DNA of 64,000 nt. It comes from Bacteroidota bacterium (GTDB lineage: Bacteria; Bacteroidota; Bacteroidia; Cytophagales; Cytophagaceae). Location: the NCBI GenBank assembly GCA_023392125.1, contig JAEVZS010000007.1:124001-188000 (forward strand), given 5' to 3'. Below the pieces are notes generated by a model. That model was not told the origin of the DNA. It saw nothing but the letters and a program-made list of their open reading frames with translations, and searched no databases. Positions 46,346 through 55,723 of the stretch are shown here, piece after piece. A program made the position numbers and the translations under genes. Position 1 is the first letter of the stretch. The number at the start of each line of letters is the position of its first letter.

Positions 46346-47638
46346 TTAGTACAGCGGAAACTGTTTCATCCAGCTGTTTACCTCAGCCTTCAGTTCATCC
46401 AATTTAACTTCATTGGCATGATTTATAAGGGCAAGATCGATTAGCTCAACAATTCTGGCCATATCATCTTCTTTCATTCCTCTTGTTGTTACGGCCGCAG
46501 TACCTACTCTCATACCAGAAGTAACAAACGGAGAACGATCATCAAAAGGAACCATATTCTTATTGATGGTAATATCCGCTTTAATGAGCGTATTTTCGGC
46601 CAGTTTTCCGGTAATCTCACCTTTGTTTCTGAGATCAATCAGCATCAGATGGTTATCAGTACCTCCGGAAATAATGTTATATCCTTTGTTTACAAAAGCC
46701 TGTGCCATGGCAGCCGCATTCTTTTTAACCTGAACAGCATACTCCTTATACTCATCTGACAATGCCTCGTTAAAAGCAACAGCCTTTGCCGCGATCACGT
46801 GCTCCAGCGGCCCACCCTGAGTACCAGGGAATACAGCCATATCAAGCAGACTTGACATACTTCTGGTTTCTCCTTTGGGTGTCTTATGCCCGAAAGGATT
46901 ATCAAAATCCTGCCCCATCATGATTACTCCACCTCTCGGTCCTCTCAATGTTTTGTGAGTAGTAGTTGTTACAATATGACAGTGAGGTATCGGATCATTC
47001 AATAATCCTTTTGCTATAAGGCCGGCAGGATGGGAAATATCAGCCATCAGCAGAGCACCTATACTGTCAGCTACTTCTCTTAGTGTTTTGTAGTCCCAGT
47101 CTCTTGAGTAAGCAGAAGCTCCGCAGATAATTAATTTCGGCTTTTCTTTTTTTGCAATATCAACGACCTTATTAAAGTCAATGATTCCGGTTTCTTTCTC
47201 CACTCCATAAAAAACAGGGCGGTACAACTTTCCGGAAAAATTAACAGGAGAACCATGCGTCAGGTGTCCGCCGTGAGAAAGATCAAATCCCAGAATAGTA
47301 TCACCCGGGTTAAGACATGCAAGCATTACCGCAGCATTTGCCTGTGCTCCGGAATGCGGCTGCACATTTGCCCAGGCTGCTCCAAACAACTCCTTCAAAC
47401 GTTCAATAGCCAGACTCTCTGATTCATCTACTATCTCGCATCCCCCATAATATCGCTTTCCGGGTAATCCTTCTGCATACTTATTGGTTAGAACACTTCC
47501 CATAGCTTCCATTACCTGCATAGAGGTAAAGTTTTCAGAGGCAATTAATTCAAGTCCCTCCTCCTGTCTCTTCCGCTCTCTTGCGATGATATCAAAGATT
47601 TTCGTATCTCTGGCCATTGATTTAGTTTTAATTTCCAT
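46346..47638 (-). CDS. glyA: Serine hydroxymethyltransferase
   Basis: A 430-residue PLP enzyme that converts serine and tetrahydrofolate into glycine and methylene-tetrahydrofolate. GLELIASENFTS is at the start, VQPHSGAQANAAV near residue 95, ICGASAYSR and MADISHPAGL follow, and TTTTHKTLRGPRGGVI carries the PLP-binding Lys (about 230). The C-terminal half has MLIDLRNKG and TRGMKEDDM. It is complete. It is expressed from a strong Bacteroidota-type promoter. Confidence 0.96.
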   Translation of the reverse strand: MEIKTKSMARDTKIFDIIARERKRQEEGLELIASENFTSMQVMEAMGSVLTNKYAEGLPGKRYYGGCEIVDESESLAIERLKELFGAAWANVQPHSGAQANAAVMLACLNPGDTILGFDLSHGGHLTHGSPVNFSGKLYRPVFYGVEKETGIIDFNKVVDIAKKEKPKLIICGASAYSRDWDYKTLREVADSIGALLMADISHPAGLIAKGLLNDPIPHCHIVTTTTHKTLRGPRGGVIMMGQDFDNPFGHKTPKGETRSMSSLLDMAVFPGTQGGPLEHVIAAKAVAFNEALSDEYKEYAVQVKKNAAAMAQAFVNKGYNIISGGTDNHLMLIDLRNKGEITGKLAENTLIKADITINKNMVPFDDRSPFVTSGMRVGTAAVTTRGMKEDDMARIVELIDLALINHANEVKLDELKAEVNSWMKQFPLY

Positions 47639-47661
47639 TTGGTAGGATAAATTTTCAACTC

Positions 47662-47693
47662 CAAAAATACTTTAAGTTAAAATAGGAACAAAA
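47662..47693 (-). promoter_or_regulatory. glyA promoter, perfect Bacteroidota consensus
   Basis: On the minus strand, TTTTG (47689-47693) is followed by 19 bases and TATTTTTG (47662-47669), an exact match to the TTTG / TAnnTTTG consensus used by the primary sigma factor of this phylum. The start codon is about 25 bases downstream of the -7 box. Confidence 0.7.
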
Positions 47694-48020
47694 TTATGTA
47701 CGGAGTTTGGAATTCCATATTTGAAAATTGCACAAAGCAAAATAATCCTCATCAAAACAATAAAAGATATATGGAAATTCAGTTGACATACTCTGAAACT
47801 GTGCTTAAATTTATATCAGGGTTGGGTTTCAAATGAAAAATCAATAGAACATCAAAAACCGGTCACAACTGGTTTGAAGAGCAGGCCGCACCCTTACGGG
47901 CCTCGTCATATGACAGGTTAACGGCGGAAGGTCGACAAATCAGGGCGACTTAATCCTGATAAAAGCGGATTTTTCGCTCCCAGCCCTTTTTTACTCCTTC
48001 TCTCTTCTTTTGTATAGCAT
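47694..48020. other. Structured intergenic region of unknown function
   Basis: No gene is convincing. Several potential stem-loops lie in 47850-48000: AAACCGGT paired with ACTGGTTT (47855-47874), the palindrome GTCATATGAC, and ATCAGG paired with CCTGAT. GC content is locally higher than the flanks. The strand and role are not known; a small RNA or a decayed element are both possible. Confidence 0.4.
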
Positions 48021-48040
48021 AAAAAAGGGGCTTACGCCCC
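48021..48040 (-). terminator. Terminator of the small conserved gene
   Basis: On the minus strand GGGGC-GTAA-GCCCC is followed by six T. It sits 26 bases past the stop of the 68-residue gene. Confidence 0.7.
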
Positions 48041-48066
48041 CGATTAAATGATATCCTTGTTTGATG

Positions 48067-48273
48067 CTAGTTCTGACCTTTCAATTGCATAGTCTTTGAT
48101 TTGACAGCACCTGGCGAGTTAATATTATTTTCTCTGATCCAACGCTTCAATATTCCTGCTTCCGACTCCTGTAATGTCTCAATCGCCTTCCTGTACTCTT
48201 TTTTAAATAACTTACGGTCAAAACTAACTTTTTGCAAAATCACCTTGTAGTAGTCTAAAAAGGATGTCTTCAT
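48067..48273 (-). CDS. Small conserved protein, function unknown
   Basis: A 68-residue basic protein beginning MKTSFLDYYKVILQKVSFD, followed by LFKKEYRKAIETLQESE and LKRWIRENN. The opening resembles short Bacteroidota proteins that start with the same DYYK...VSFD pattern and are often found alone; I have no function for them. It is helical, with no membrane segment, and has a terminator downstream. Confidence 0.65.
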   Translation of the reverse strand: MKTSFLDYYKVILQKVSFDRKLFKKEYRKAIETLQESEAGILKRWIRENNINSPGAVKSKTMQLKGQN

Positions 48274-48557
48274 ACAGTCAAAAGTTTAAGTTGAATGATT
48301 AAAAGTTTCAGCCGCGCCAATCAAAATCTACCCTGGTTTAAAGACTTTCGGTTAACGTTTCTCTCCTGTCTTTGCAAATGATTTTTGATAATAGAAGATT
48401 ATAGTTTTAAATAATCCAGGTATTGAACCTTTCTTTTGATCAGACACTCTTCACTAATTTAACCCATTTAGAAGTAACTTATTATACGTACTTATACCGA
48501 AAAAGTAAACACAATGGTTATCATTCAAAGAAACAGCACAATACAAGATACTAAAAT

Positions 48558-49355
48558 TTAAAATTCATTTCTGCTTAGTTTGGCGAATATAGAGTATTTC
48601 CTGTTTTTATATCCATGCCACACAACAGCAGCCATCATCAGAAAAGATACAATAATGCTTAAATACGCAACAAAGGGGTGCTTTTCCCATTGCTTAACCG
48701 CAATACCTGCAATTGTCCAGGCCCCTACAATCGCCGTTTCGCGCATGTTTCTCTTAAAAATCAGGGATATATACACAGCTCCGGTTACCAGTATGAGCAC
48801 TATAGCCCACCATTCCGGACCTATTGGCCCGCCATTCCAGCCCTGACGCTCAAGAAATGCTACAATCATTACAAACATAGAAATAATTATAAGACCCAAA
48901 TACGTACCAAGCGGCCACCACACAAAGAAAACAATCCGGGGCGGAGCGTCCCAGCATTCCATATTGAACAAGACCACCTGCCTTAGCAAAGACATAAGAA
49001 GAAAAAACATAAAAATGACAGAAAGCCCCACCATTTGATGAATCCAGGCATAAATCCACAATGAATTGGCGACATTCGTAATGGTAAGCCAAATACCAGT
49101 AATTTCACCACCATTCCTGCCTGTAAGCGTTTCAAACCATTGAAAAGAAAGCAATGCAACCATACCAAGATAAATCAGTCCCCATATAAAAAACACATAA
49201 TCAGCCGGATAATACAGACCGTGATATGTAGCACTGACATCTTCTACTCTAACTCCATTAAACCGCGCTATTGCCGCCCAGTAGTTAAAAAAAATGGTCA
49301 AAACCAAAGTCAGGGTGTTGAGAGCCGGGATAAATAGCTTTTGCATATATGTCAC
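48558..49355 (-). CDS. TspO/MBR-like tryptophan-rich membrane protein
   Basis: A 265-residue membrane protein with about seven hydrophobic segments. The early segment YPADYVFFIWGLIYLGM resembles the TspO/MBR motif, and tryptophans are frequent through the protein (ANSLWIYAWIH, WWPLGTYLGL). It is longer than the five-helix TspO (about 160 residues), so it belongs to a distant, extended branch, if to this family at all. No ligand can be stated. Confidence 0.65.
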   Translation of the reverse strand: MTYMQKLFIPALNTLTLVLTIFFNYWAAIARFNGVRVEDVSATYHGLYYPADYVFFIWGLIYLGMVALLSFQWFETLTGRNGGEITGIWLTITNVANSLWIYAWIHQMVGLSVIFMFFLLMSLLRQVVLFNMECWDAPPRIVFFVWWPLGTYLGLIIISMFVMIVAFLERQGWNGGPIGPEWWAIVLILVTGAVYISLIFKRNMRETAIVGAWTIAGIAVKQWEKHPFVAYLSIIVSFLMMAAVVWHGYKNRKYSIFAKLSRNEF

Positions 49356-49458
49356 CTATGTATTTTATCCAAGGTAACATTCAGAATAAACTTATTGTTT
49401 TAGGCTAACAGTTAAAGAATAGATCAATCCGAAGCTCAATCACCCGCATAATATTATC

Positions 49459-49497
49459 GCTGCCTGGTAAGCAGAAAGAGACTGCTTATCAGGCAGC
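49459..49497. terminator. Stem-loop after the secreted protein gene
   Basis: A 16-bp stem with one wobble (49459-49474 with 49482-49497) has a 7-base loop and lies 45 bases beyond the stop of the gene at 49542. No T tract follows on the minus strand. Confidence 0.55.
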
Positions 49498-49541
49498 CTC
49501 TCCATATATTAACTATAACCAAACCTGCCGGCTTGCGTTCT

Positions 49542-50441
49542 CTATCTCTTCATAACCTTTATGATCCGGGCCTCTTCATGTAATCTGACGAAGTATATGC
49601 CTGCCGGAAAATGCTCCGTGCTGATTTCTGCATACTCCGGATATTGTCCGAAAAACCATTCCCGTCCATATGAGTCTGTTATTTGTATGCCACCAGGCCT
49701 GGTCTGATTTATTTTAAGCCTTTCTTTAAATGGATTGGGTGAAACTCTTATTTTCTGATAATTATCTTCAAAAACCGTAGTCACCACATCCGATCCCAGA
49801 ATCCGGATATTATCTATTCCGATTTCCTCATTGTCTGCATCATTGGTAAAAACAATCTTCAGAATAACTTCTTCCGCAGACACAACCGGAAAAGAGAATT
49901 CCTGAAAGTTTGTCTTAAGATAGGTACTGTCTCCGACTCCGTCAAAATCACTATCTAACCGAAGCGGTTCATTAAAAGCGTCTCCGTTATACTCAAAAGC
50001 AAACTTAAGTCCCCGTTCAAAAGAGCTACCTCCATCAACACTATAATAAACAACCAGCGAATCGCCCCGGTCAAAGCCGCTTGCTCCATTAGCTACAGCC
50101 TCATTTCCGACAGCAACCATAATTCTTACTTCAAGTCCGGAATACCCGGCAGTCTGGATCGGACCCAACTGCAAATATTGCTCCTTTATACCAAGATGAT
50201 CAACATCTTCAGAAGCCCAGAATAAATTCCCATCATAACCGGAATATGGCAACGTGGTATTGGATATATTGGCCCCGTCTGTCCAGGAAAAGTGATCATT
50301 GGGAGAACTTCGGAACTTTGATGAATAAGTACCGGAAAAATTAAGGGTATCCTCAAAAGATTCCTGATAGATCAGTTCGTTTTGTGCAAATCCGACATGG
50401 ACTAACGAGGATGCCACAAATGTGGCAAGCATTTTTTTCAT
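49542..50441 (-). CDS. Secreted protein with type IX secretion tail
   Basis: A 299-residue exported protein. The signal peptide ends in GFAQ. The body reads like a beta-sandwich (LIYQESFEDTLNFSG, LEVRIMVAVGNE, DSLVVYYSVDGG, EIGIDNIRILG). The end is the sorting tail (VSPNPFKERL through IIKVMKR). The beta-sandwich pattern resembles secreted binding modules, but no catalytic residues are seen. It is transcribed from its own Bacteroidota-type promoter. Confidence 0.78.
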   Translation of the reverse strand: MKKMLATFVASSLVHVGFAQNELIYQESFEDTLNFSGTYSSKFRSSPNDHFSWTDGANISNTTLPYSGYDGNLFWASEDVDHLGIKEQYLQLGPIQTAGYSGLEVRIMVAVGNEAVANGASGFDRGDSLVVYYSVDGGSSFERGLKFAFEYNGDAFNEPLRLDSDFDGVGDSTYLKTNFQEFSFPVVSAEEVILKIVFTNDADNEEIGIDNIRILGSDVVTTVFEDNYQKIRVSPNPFKERLKINQTRPGGIQITDSYGREWFFGQYPEYAEISTEHFPAGIYFVRLHEEARIIKVMKR

Positions 50442-50479
50442 AGCTGCTAAAAAAATTAAGGTTGTAAAAAATAATCACG

Positions 50480-50509
50480 CAAAAGTAAGAATTAAAGACA
50501 CAAATCAAA
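50480..50509 (-). promoter_or_regulatory. Promoter of the secreted protein gene
   Basis: On the minus strand, TTTG (50506-50509), 18 bases, then TACTTTTG (50480-50487), an exact TAnnTTTG match. The start codon lies about 40 bases downstream. Confidence 0.6.
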
Positions 50510-50544
50510 AAAATGAAAGATCCTGATCCATTGACAGAAACGTA

Positions 50545-53031
50545 TCAGAACTCAAAAAATTCTTCATCATTAAGCGCAGGCTCTTTTTTTGTAATTTCAG
50601 AAACCTGCTTCCCCTTAAGCAAATTCCCAATCTCCTCCTTTTCTTTCTTCAGATCTTCCCGAATCTTTTGCCCGGTTCTTCTGGTATCATACGAAACCTT
50701 GAAATTATCACCGGGGCCTTTGATCGTAAGATGAAGCAGTGTGTTTCCTCTATGATCATTTTCTATGGCGCCAAACGCTTCGTCTTTATCCTTTTTCCTG
50801 AAATTTTTCAAAGGTACAGTAAGCTTATAATCCAGATAATTGTCAAACGTATGCGTACCATAAACAGTAATATGGGATACATTGGAGCTAATTTGCATCT
50901 CAGGGATATAGATACTGTTATCCTTCACAATCAGCTCGTTTGTCAGTTCAGAGAACCGCACATTATACAGGTCCCTCTCATCAACAAATAAGCTTAATTT
51001 TTGCATCGGACTAAATCCGATTAGCTCTCCGTTACTGATCTTCAGGGAAATTTTGCCAACCAACCCCGTATAATCTACATTATTTTCCTGATCCAGCGGT
51101 ATAATAAGGTCAACAGACGAGCCAAGAGTTCCACGAAGATTTGTCTGGGTAATAAAACTTTGATCAAAATCGTCAAAAACATAAAAGAGCTTACGCACAT
51201 CAATATTATCGGCAGAAACCAGCATTTTGACAACTGGCTTTTCTGTCATTGTATAAGCAATATCTCCACCCAGGGTTCCTTCGCCAAATTTCACTGAAAA
51301 ATCATTAAGAATAGCAGCATTCTGCCTGAGAACCAGTTTTGCTTTCATATTGGCTACCGACAGTTTATTGTAAATCAGACTATCAATCTTCAGATCCAGA
51401 TTTACAGAAAGACGTTCTTGGGTTTTTAAAGGCATTTCACCCGATACATTATCCATGCGGGAAGTTGAATCAGTGATTATAAAATCATTGATATTCAGTT
51501 TCGAGCTTTTAAGAGATGCATTTACCTGCAAAACTTCTTCATCAAATAATACCCTGGGAATCAGATTTCGGAAATATCCGTTTAATAAAAAATCGCTGCC
51601 GTTGATTTTTCCTTTAAAATCATTTACTGCTACATCATTTCGATTAAACAGCAGATTTCCGCTAAAGTCATTAAGCCTGTAAGCAAGATCCCTGAATAAA
51701 AAAGACGCATTTGATATTTTCGTTTCTCCGGAAGTAATTATTTTCTCGGGAAATTTCTTCAAATCATCCGGACGCCCCATGAAATAAAAATCCGTATGTA
51801 TTGTCCCGCTAGCCTGTTCAAGAGTACTTATCGGATAAAACCTGATAAATGAAGCAAGATCAATGGTGCCATTACAGGAGACTTCATATAACGGATCTTC
51901 AAAATCTGTCATGACAAAGTAACCTTTTACAGGCATATCCTGAAAAACAGCATTGAATTTACTAATCCGCAACTCAGAAGTTTCCGCTTTTCGTCCGTCT
52001 CCATTAGTAAAAGATCCCGTTAAGTTCGCCTGCCGTATTTCTCCTTTATATTCTGCATTACGAATTCTGGCATTTTCAAAACCAAAATCTACTGTAATAA
52101 GAGGATTATTTCGTGAGGATAGTTCCCCTTTTATGGATCCGTTAAAATAAACATTGCCTTCGCTCTGATAACTCGCCAGATGGCTTGTTACAGACGCAGG
52201 AAGCACCGAAATCAATGTCTGGATCTTTCCCTTATCGCCCTGAAAACTCAAATCTATCAGGCTCTTGTCCATAAAATTTAAACTACCGGCAAGGTGAAAT
52301 CCCGAATTTGATATAATAAGATCAGAGGGCATTATTTCCAGATTCTTATTCTTAAAGGAATACGTTTGCTTACTTCTGATGCTTACTGGTTTTTCTCTGA
52401 AATAAGACTGACCTGCAATTACGATATCGTAAATATGCAGATCTCCGTTCAGGCCGATTTCCAGCAAATCCGATTGCTGGCTAAGCCTGGCTTCTGCATG
52501 TTTTTGCAAAACACTATAATACTGCATCCCCGGATCATATCGAAAGTTCACAAGAACATCTCTTAATTCAATCTTTTTGAGAGCAAAGCTCATGGATGCA
52601 TCAGAAGAAGTGTCATCCTGTGTTTTCAGTATAGAATAATTACCACGCCCCTCACGATCAATCGTTACATTGACAACTGCTCTTTCAAGTATGATTTGTT
52701 CTATCTCATATTTCTTCTGCAGCAAATCCAATGGATTAAAAGCAAGATAAAGTGTCTGGGCAATAGCCAGATGTCCGTTTGAAAATCCCTCTGGTTCTTT
52801 TATCCGGACATCACTAAACGACAAAGAAAGGTAAGGAAAGTGCTCAAGCATGCTGAGCTCCATTTTATTAACTTCAACATCTGCTGCCAGATAATTATTC
52901 ATTTCCGCAACAAGCAGATTCATTATTTTTCCGCGATAGAAGTACGCAATGCCGGCAGTAATCACCAAAAGTGTACCGGCCGCAATACAAACAGCCACTA
53001 TTATATTTCGGATACTGCGGAATGTTTTCAA
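50545..53031 (-). CDS. AsmA-family protein
   Basis: An 828-residue protein with one N-terminal membrane segment (residues about 12-30), then a very long beta-rich region of the AsmA type. The start has the classic LSLSFSDVRIKEPEGF, and the C-terminal part has LKISNGELIGFSPMQKLSLF (AsmA C-terminal-like). The tail is Lys/Glu-rich. AsmA-like proteins span the periplasm and carry lipids between membranes; in this species the cargo is unknown. It is in its own transcription unit. Confidence 0.82.
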   Translation of the reverse strand: MKTFRSIRNIIVAVCIAAGTLLVITAGIAYFYRGKIMNLLVAEMNNYLAADVEVNKMELSMLEHFPYLSLSFSDVRIKEPEGFSNGHLAIAQTLYLAFNPLDLLQKKYEIEQIILERAVVNVTIDREGRGNYSILKTQDDTSSDASMSFALKKIELRDVLVNFRYDPGMQYYSVLQKHAEARLSQQSDLLEIGLNGDLHIYDIVIAGQSYFREKPVSIRSKQTYSFKNKNLEIMPSDLIISNSGFHLAGSLNFMDKSLIDLSFQGDKGKIQTLISVLPASVTSHLASYQSEGNVYFNGSIKGELSSRNNPLITVDFGFENARIRNAEYKGEIRQANLTGSFTNGDGRKAETSELRISKFNAVFQDMPVKGYFVMTDFEDPLYEVSCNGTIDLASFIRFYPISTLEQASGTIHTDFYFMGRPDDLKKFPEKIITSGETKISNASFLFRDLAYRLNDFSGNLLFNRNDVAVNDFKGKINGSDFLLNGYFRNLIPRVLFDEEVLQVNASLKSSKLNINDFIITDSTSRMDNVSGEMPLKTQERLSVNLDLKIDSLIYNKLSVANMKAKLVLRQNAAILNDFSVKFGEGTLGGDIAYTMTEKPVVKMLVSADNIDVRKLFYVFDDFDQSFITQTNLRGTLGSSVDLIIPLDQENNVDYTGLVGKISLKISNGELIGFSPMQKLSLFVDERDLYNVRFSELTNELIVKDNSIYIPEMQISSNVSHITVYGTHTFDNYLDYKLTVPLKNFRKKDKDEAFGAIENDHRGNTLLHLTIKGPGDNFKVSYDTRRTGQKIREDLKKEKEEIGNLLKGKQVSEITKKEPALNDEEFFEF

Positions 53032-53198
53032 TTGCAGATTTTATTTTAAGCTATAAAATTACGAGGAATAACAATACCCACTTCAAAAGCAAAACGCAAA
53101 ATCATACACGATATGCATATTCCTTTTGGTTTTCCTCAATCCGGTCCTTATTTTTCAAATCAACTAGTTTTTACGCAAACAATCATTTTTTTGATTAT

Positions 53199-54560
53199 TT
53201 ATTTCTCGGGGTTTTTATTATCCCAAAGCAGACGCTCCGTATCTTCGGGAGAAGCTGCCTCTATTTCTCTGAGCTTTCTCTCGATTGCCCTCGTTCTCAC
53301 TCCCAGTACCTGCTCAAGCTGCCCGGAAGCTGTATCAATATTGCCCTTGGCCTTCTGGAGCATCGCGGCAAAATTTGCAAATTCTGCTTTAACAGCAGCG
53401 AGAACCTGCCAGACCTCACCGCTCCTTTTCTGAATCGCCAGCGTCCGGAAGCCCAGATGAAAACTGTTAAGCATCGCTGCAAGAGTGGTAGGTCCGGTTA
53501 TTATTATTTTCATCTCACGCTGCAGCAATTCAATCAAGCTCGTTTTTCGCACCACCTCTGCATACAACCCTTCAACAGGCAGGAACATCACGGCAAAATC
53601 TGTTGTATGAGGCGGATCTATATATTTGTCCCGAATATCACGGGCTGATTTTCTGATAACCTGTTCCAGCTGCTTCCCTGCAATCTCAATGTGGGCCGGA
53701 TCACCTGTATCATATGCTTCCTGCAGTTTACTATATACGTCCAAAGGAAACTTCGAGTCAATGGGCAGAAAAACTTCACCTTCCTGATCGCTTCTTCCCG
53801 GAAATCGTATCGCAAATTCGACTGCATCTGCGGAGCCACTCTTTGTCCTTACATTTTCCGCATATTGAACCGGAGATAAAATCTGTTCCAGCAGACTTTT
53901 TAGCTGGATCTCACCCAGAATTCCTCTCGTACGTACATTTGACAATACCTTCTTGAGCCCTCCGACATCCTGAGCCAGTAGCTGCATTTCTCCAAGACCT
54001 TTCTGGACACTCTCCAATTGCCGGTTTACAATTTCAAAAGACTGACCGATTCGTTCATTAAGCGTCTTCTGCAGCTTCTCATCTACCGTGATCCTCATTG
54101 CCTCCAGTTTTCCCTCGGTAGATTGAACAAGATCCTGCATACGTTGCTCCAGACGCATAAACTTTTCGCGCTGCAGCTCATTAAACGAATGCACATTTCG
54201 ATCAAAAACATCCTGGAATCCCGAAAAAATCCGCTCCAGTTTTTCCTGCATTCCGGAGATACTTTGCTGATTCTGAACAGACATCGATCTCAAAGCTTCT
54301 GTAAGCTCCTGCCGAAACTCCAAAACTGACAACCTCAGCTCCTCGCGATTTGATTTGCTCATGGACATTGCTTCCTCCCTGTTGACCCTGAGCTCCTCCC
54401 GTACAGATTCATTTATTCTGAAGACATGCGCTTCCAGCACATTCAATCGGGAAATAATCTTTCCCGCTCCGGTTTTGCTGATTCTGAACAATACCACCAC
54501 CAGAATCACCAGATTAACCAGACACAGGATGTAAAGACCTGCCGCTAAAAACCCAACCAT
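53199..54560 (-). CDS. rmuC: DNA recombination protein RmuC
   Basis: A 453-residue protein with an N-terminal membrane segment (residues 4-26), a coiled coil to about residue 200, and the RmuC nuclease-like domain (about 215-400) containing TRGILGEIQLKSLLEQIL, LPIDSKFPLDVY, FAVMFLPVEGLYAEV, ITGPTTLAAMLNSF and a closing KKSGE-like segment. RmuC limits DNA inversion and recombination at short inverted repeats. Confidence 0.9.
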   Translation of the reverse strand: MVGFLAAGLYILCLVNLVILVVVLFRISKTGAGKIISRLNVLEAHVFRINESVREELRVNREEAMSMSKSNREELRLSVLEFRQELTEALRSMSVQNQQSISGMQEKLERIFSGFQDVFDRNVHSFNELQREKFMRLEQRMQDLVQSTEGKLEAMRITVDEKLQKTLNERIGQSFEIVNRQLESVQKGLGEMQLLAQDVGGLKKVLSNVRTRGILGEIQLKSLLEQILSPVQYAENVRTKSGSADAVEFAIRFPGRSDQEGEVFLPIDSKFPLDVYSKLQEAYDTGDPAHIEIAGKQLEQVIRKSARDIRDKYIDPPHTTDFAVMFLPVEGLYAEVVRKTSLIELLQREMKIIITGPTTLAAMLNSFHLGFRTLAIQKRSGEVWQVLAAVKAEFANFAAMLQKAKGNIDTASGQLEQVLGVRTRAIERKLREIEAASPEDTERLLWDNKNPEK

Positions 54561-54609
54561 TTTGTATATGTTTTATTTACAGAATTATTCTATACAACAA
54601 GAGACTTTA

Positions 54610-55629
54610 TCAGTTACGGTAAATAGTGTTCCTGTTTAAGAAGATCTTGAAAAAGAAACACATATATTCATAACGAAGAATAGCTTCTGCATTTGCTTTA
54701 CCCTCTCTCATCTCAAGGGCAATCCGCTGAAAATGACCGGAGTGTTGCTCTTTTTTCATTCCTGATGTTCCAAATAGGAGGTCTACTTTGCTGATAATAG
54801 CATCATTACTGAAAAAAGCTCCTTTAACCCATTCATCCGAAAAAGGAAATGAGAACAAACGAAAATCCGAGTTTGTCAGATTAGTAACGGCATCAATACT
54901 ACTCAGCGTCTGCCTTATCTGATCTCCCAGATCCAGATTCCAGTACTCAGGATGATCAATGCTATGTCCCCCGAAGTCAAACCCAATTTTTGTCAATGAC
55001 TTAATATCTTCGGAAGTCATATAAGGCTTTTCAGTTTCCAGATAGTCCCTGAAGCTAACTCCAAGATGTTCGGCAACTATATCAAGGAATGCTCTCTCAT
55101 GATAGGAAATACCAAGAAGAGTTCTTTTTATATCTTCTTTGTAGCCATGTTCCCGGAATAACCTGGTCAGATTCCGCCAGTCAACTTTTTTTTGCTGGAT
55201 TTCCTCTACCAGCAGACTTGCTTTATATCTGAAAAAAAGATCCTTATTATCTATAAATCCGGAATTAAGAAAATTGACTGCCGGAATGCCTTTTTTCAAA
55301 AGTATCGGCACAATCACTTCCTTAAACTCTTTAAGTCCATCGTCAAAAGTCAGAAGAAAGGAATTATAATCAGGGCTTTTTCCCTGCACATGTTGCTGCC
55401 TGAATTCGGAAAGTGAAACCGGTTTATAGTGCTTTAGCAGAAAATCAAGATCTTTTTCGAACTCTCTTTCACTCTTATAAGGATACAAGTGAACAACATG
55501 AGGCACACGCTCATTGGCAACCAGATGATAAAAGGGGAAAATAATCCTGTAATTATTAAAGGACTGCAAGGTGCGAAACGGGAACAACCCGGATAGCATA
55601 ACTATACAATCTCTGAATAAACCTGCCAT
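54610..55629 (-). CDS. Polysaccharide deacetylase family protein
   Basis: A 339-residue NodB-fold hydrolase. FLLTFDDGLKEF (about 92-103) gives the catalytic base Asp and metal-binding Asp, and GFDFGGHSIDHPEYW (about 211-225) gives the metal-binding His pair. An N-terminal segment of about 80 residues precedes the domain. No signal peptide is obvious, so it may act in the cytoplasm or be membrane-attached. The substrate is unknown. Confidence 0.82.
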   Translation of the reverse strand: MAGLFRDCIVMLSGLFPFRTLQSFNNYRIIFPFYHLVANERVPHVVHLYPYKSEREFEKDLDFLLKHYKPVSLSEFRQQHVQGKSPDYNSFLLTFDDGLKEFKEVIVPILLKKGIPAVNFLNSGFIDNKDLFFRYKASLLVEEIQQKKVDWRNLTRLFREHGYKEDIKRTLLGISYHERAFLDIVAEHLGVSFRDYLETEKPYMTSEDIKSLTKIGFDFGGHSIDHPEYWNLDLGDQIRQTLSSIDAVTNLTNSDFRLFSFPFSDEWVKGAFFSNDAIISKVDLLFGTSGMKKEQHSGHFQRIALEMREGKANAEAILRYEYMCFFFKIFLNRNTIYRN

Positions 55630-55723
55630 GATGCGAGAATTGATATTTTTAGTCCGGCGAATCTCCGCAAGATAAAAAATGTACCTTGAATACTCACATA
55701 CCAGTTATGCTGAAATGTATAAT

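Noticed and set aside
47850..48000. SRP RNA, tmRNA or RNase P RNA
   Set aside because: Checked by eye against the conserved cores of these RNAs; none matched well enough.
52971..53648. A 225-residue plus-strand frame opposite rmuC
   Set aside because: It overlaps the RmuC domain antisense and shows no protein-like pattern.
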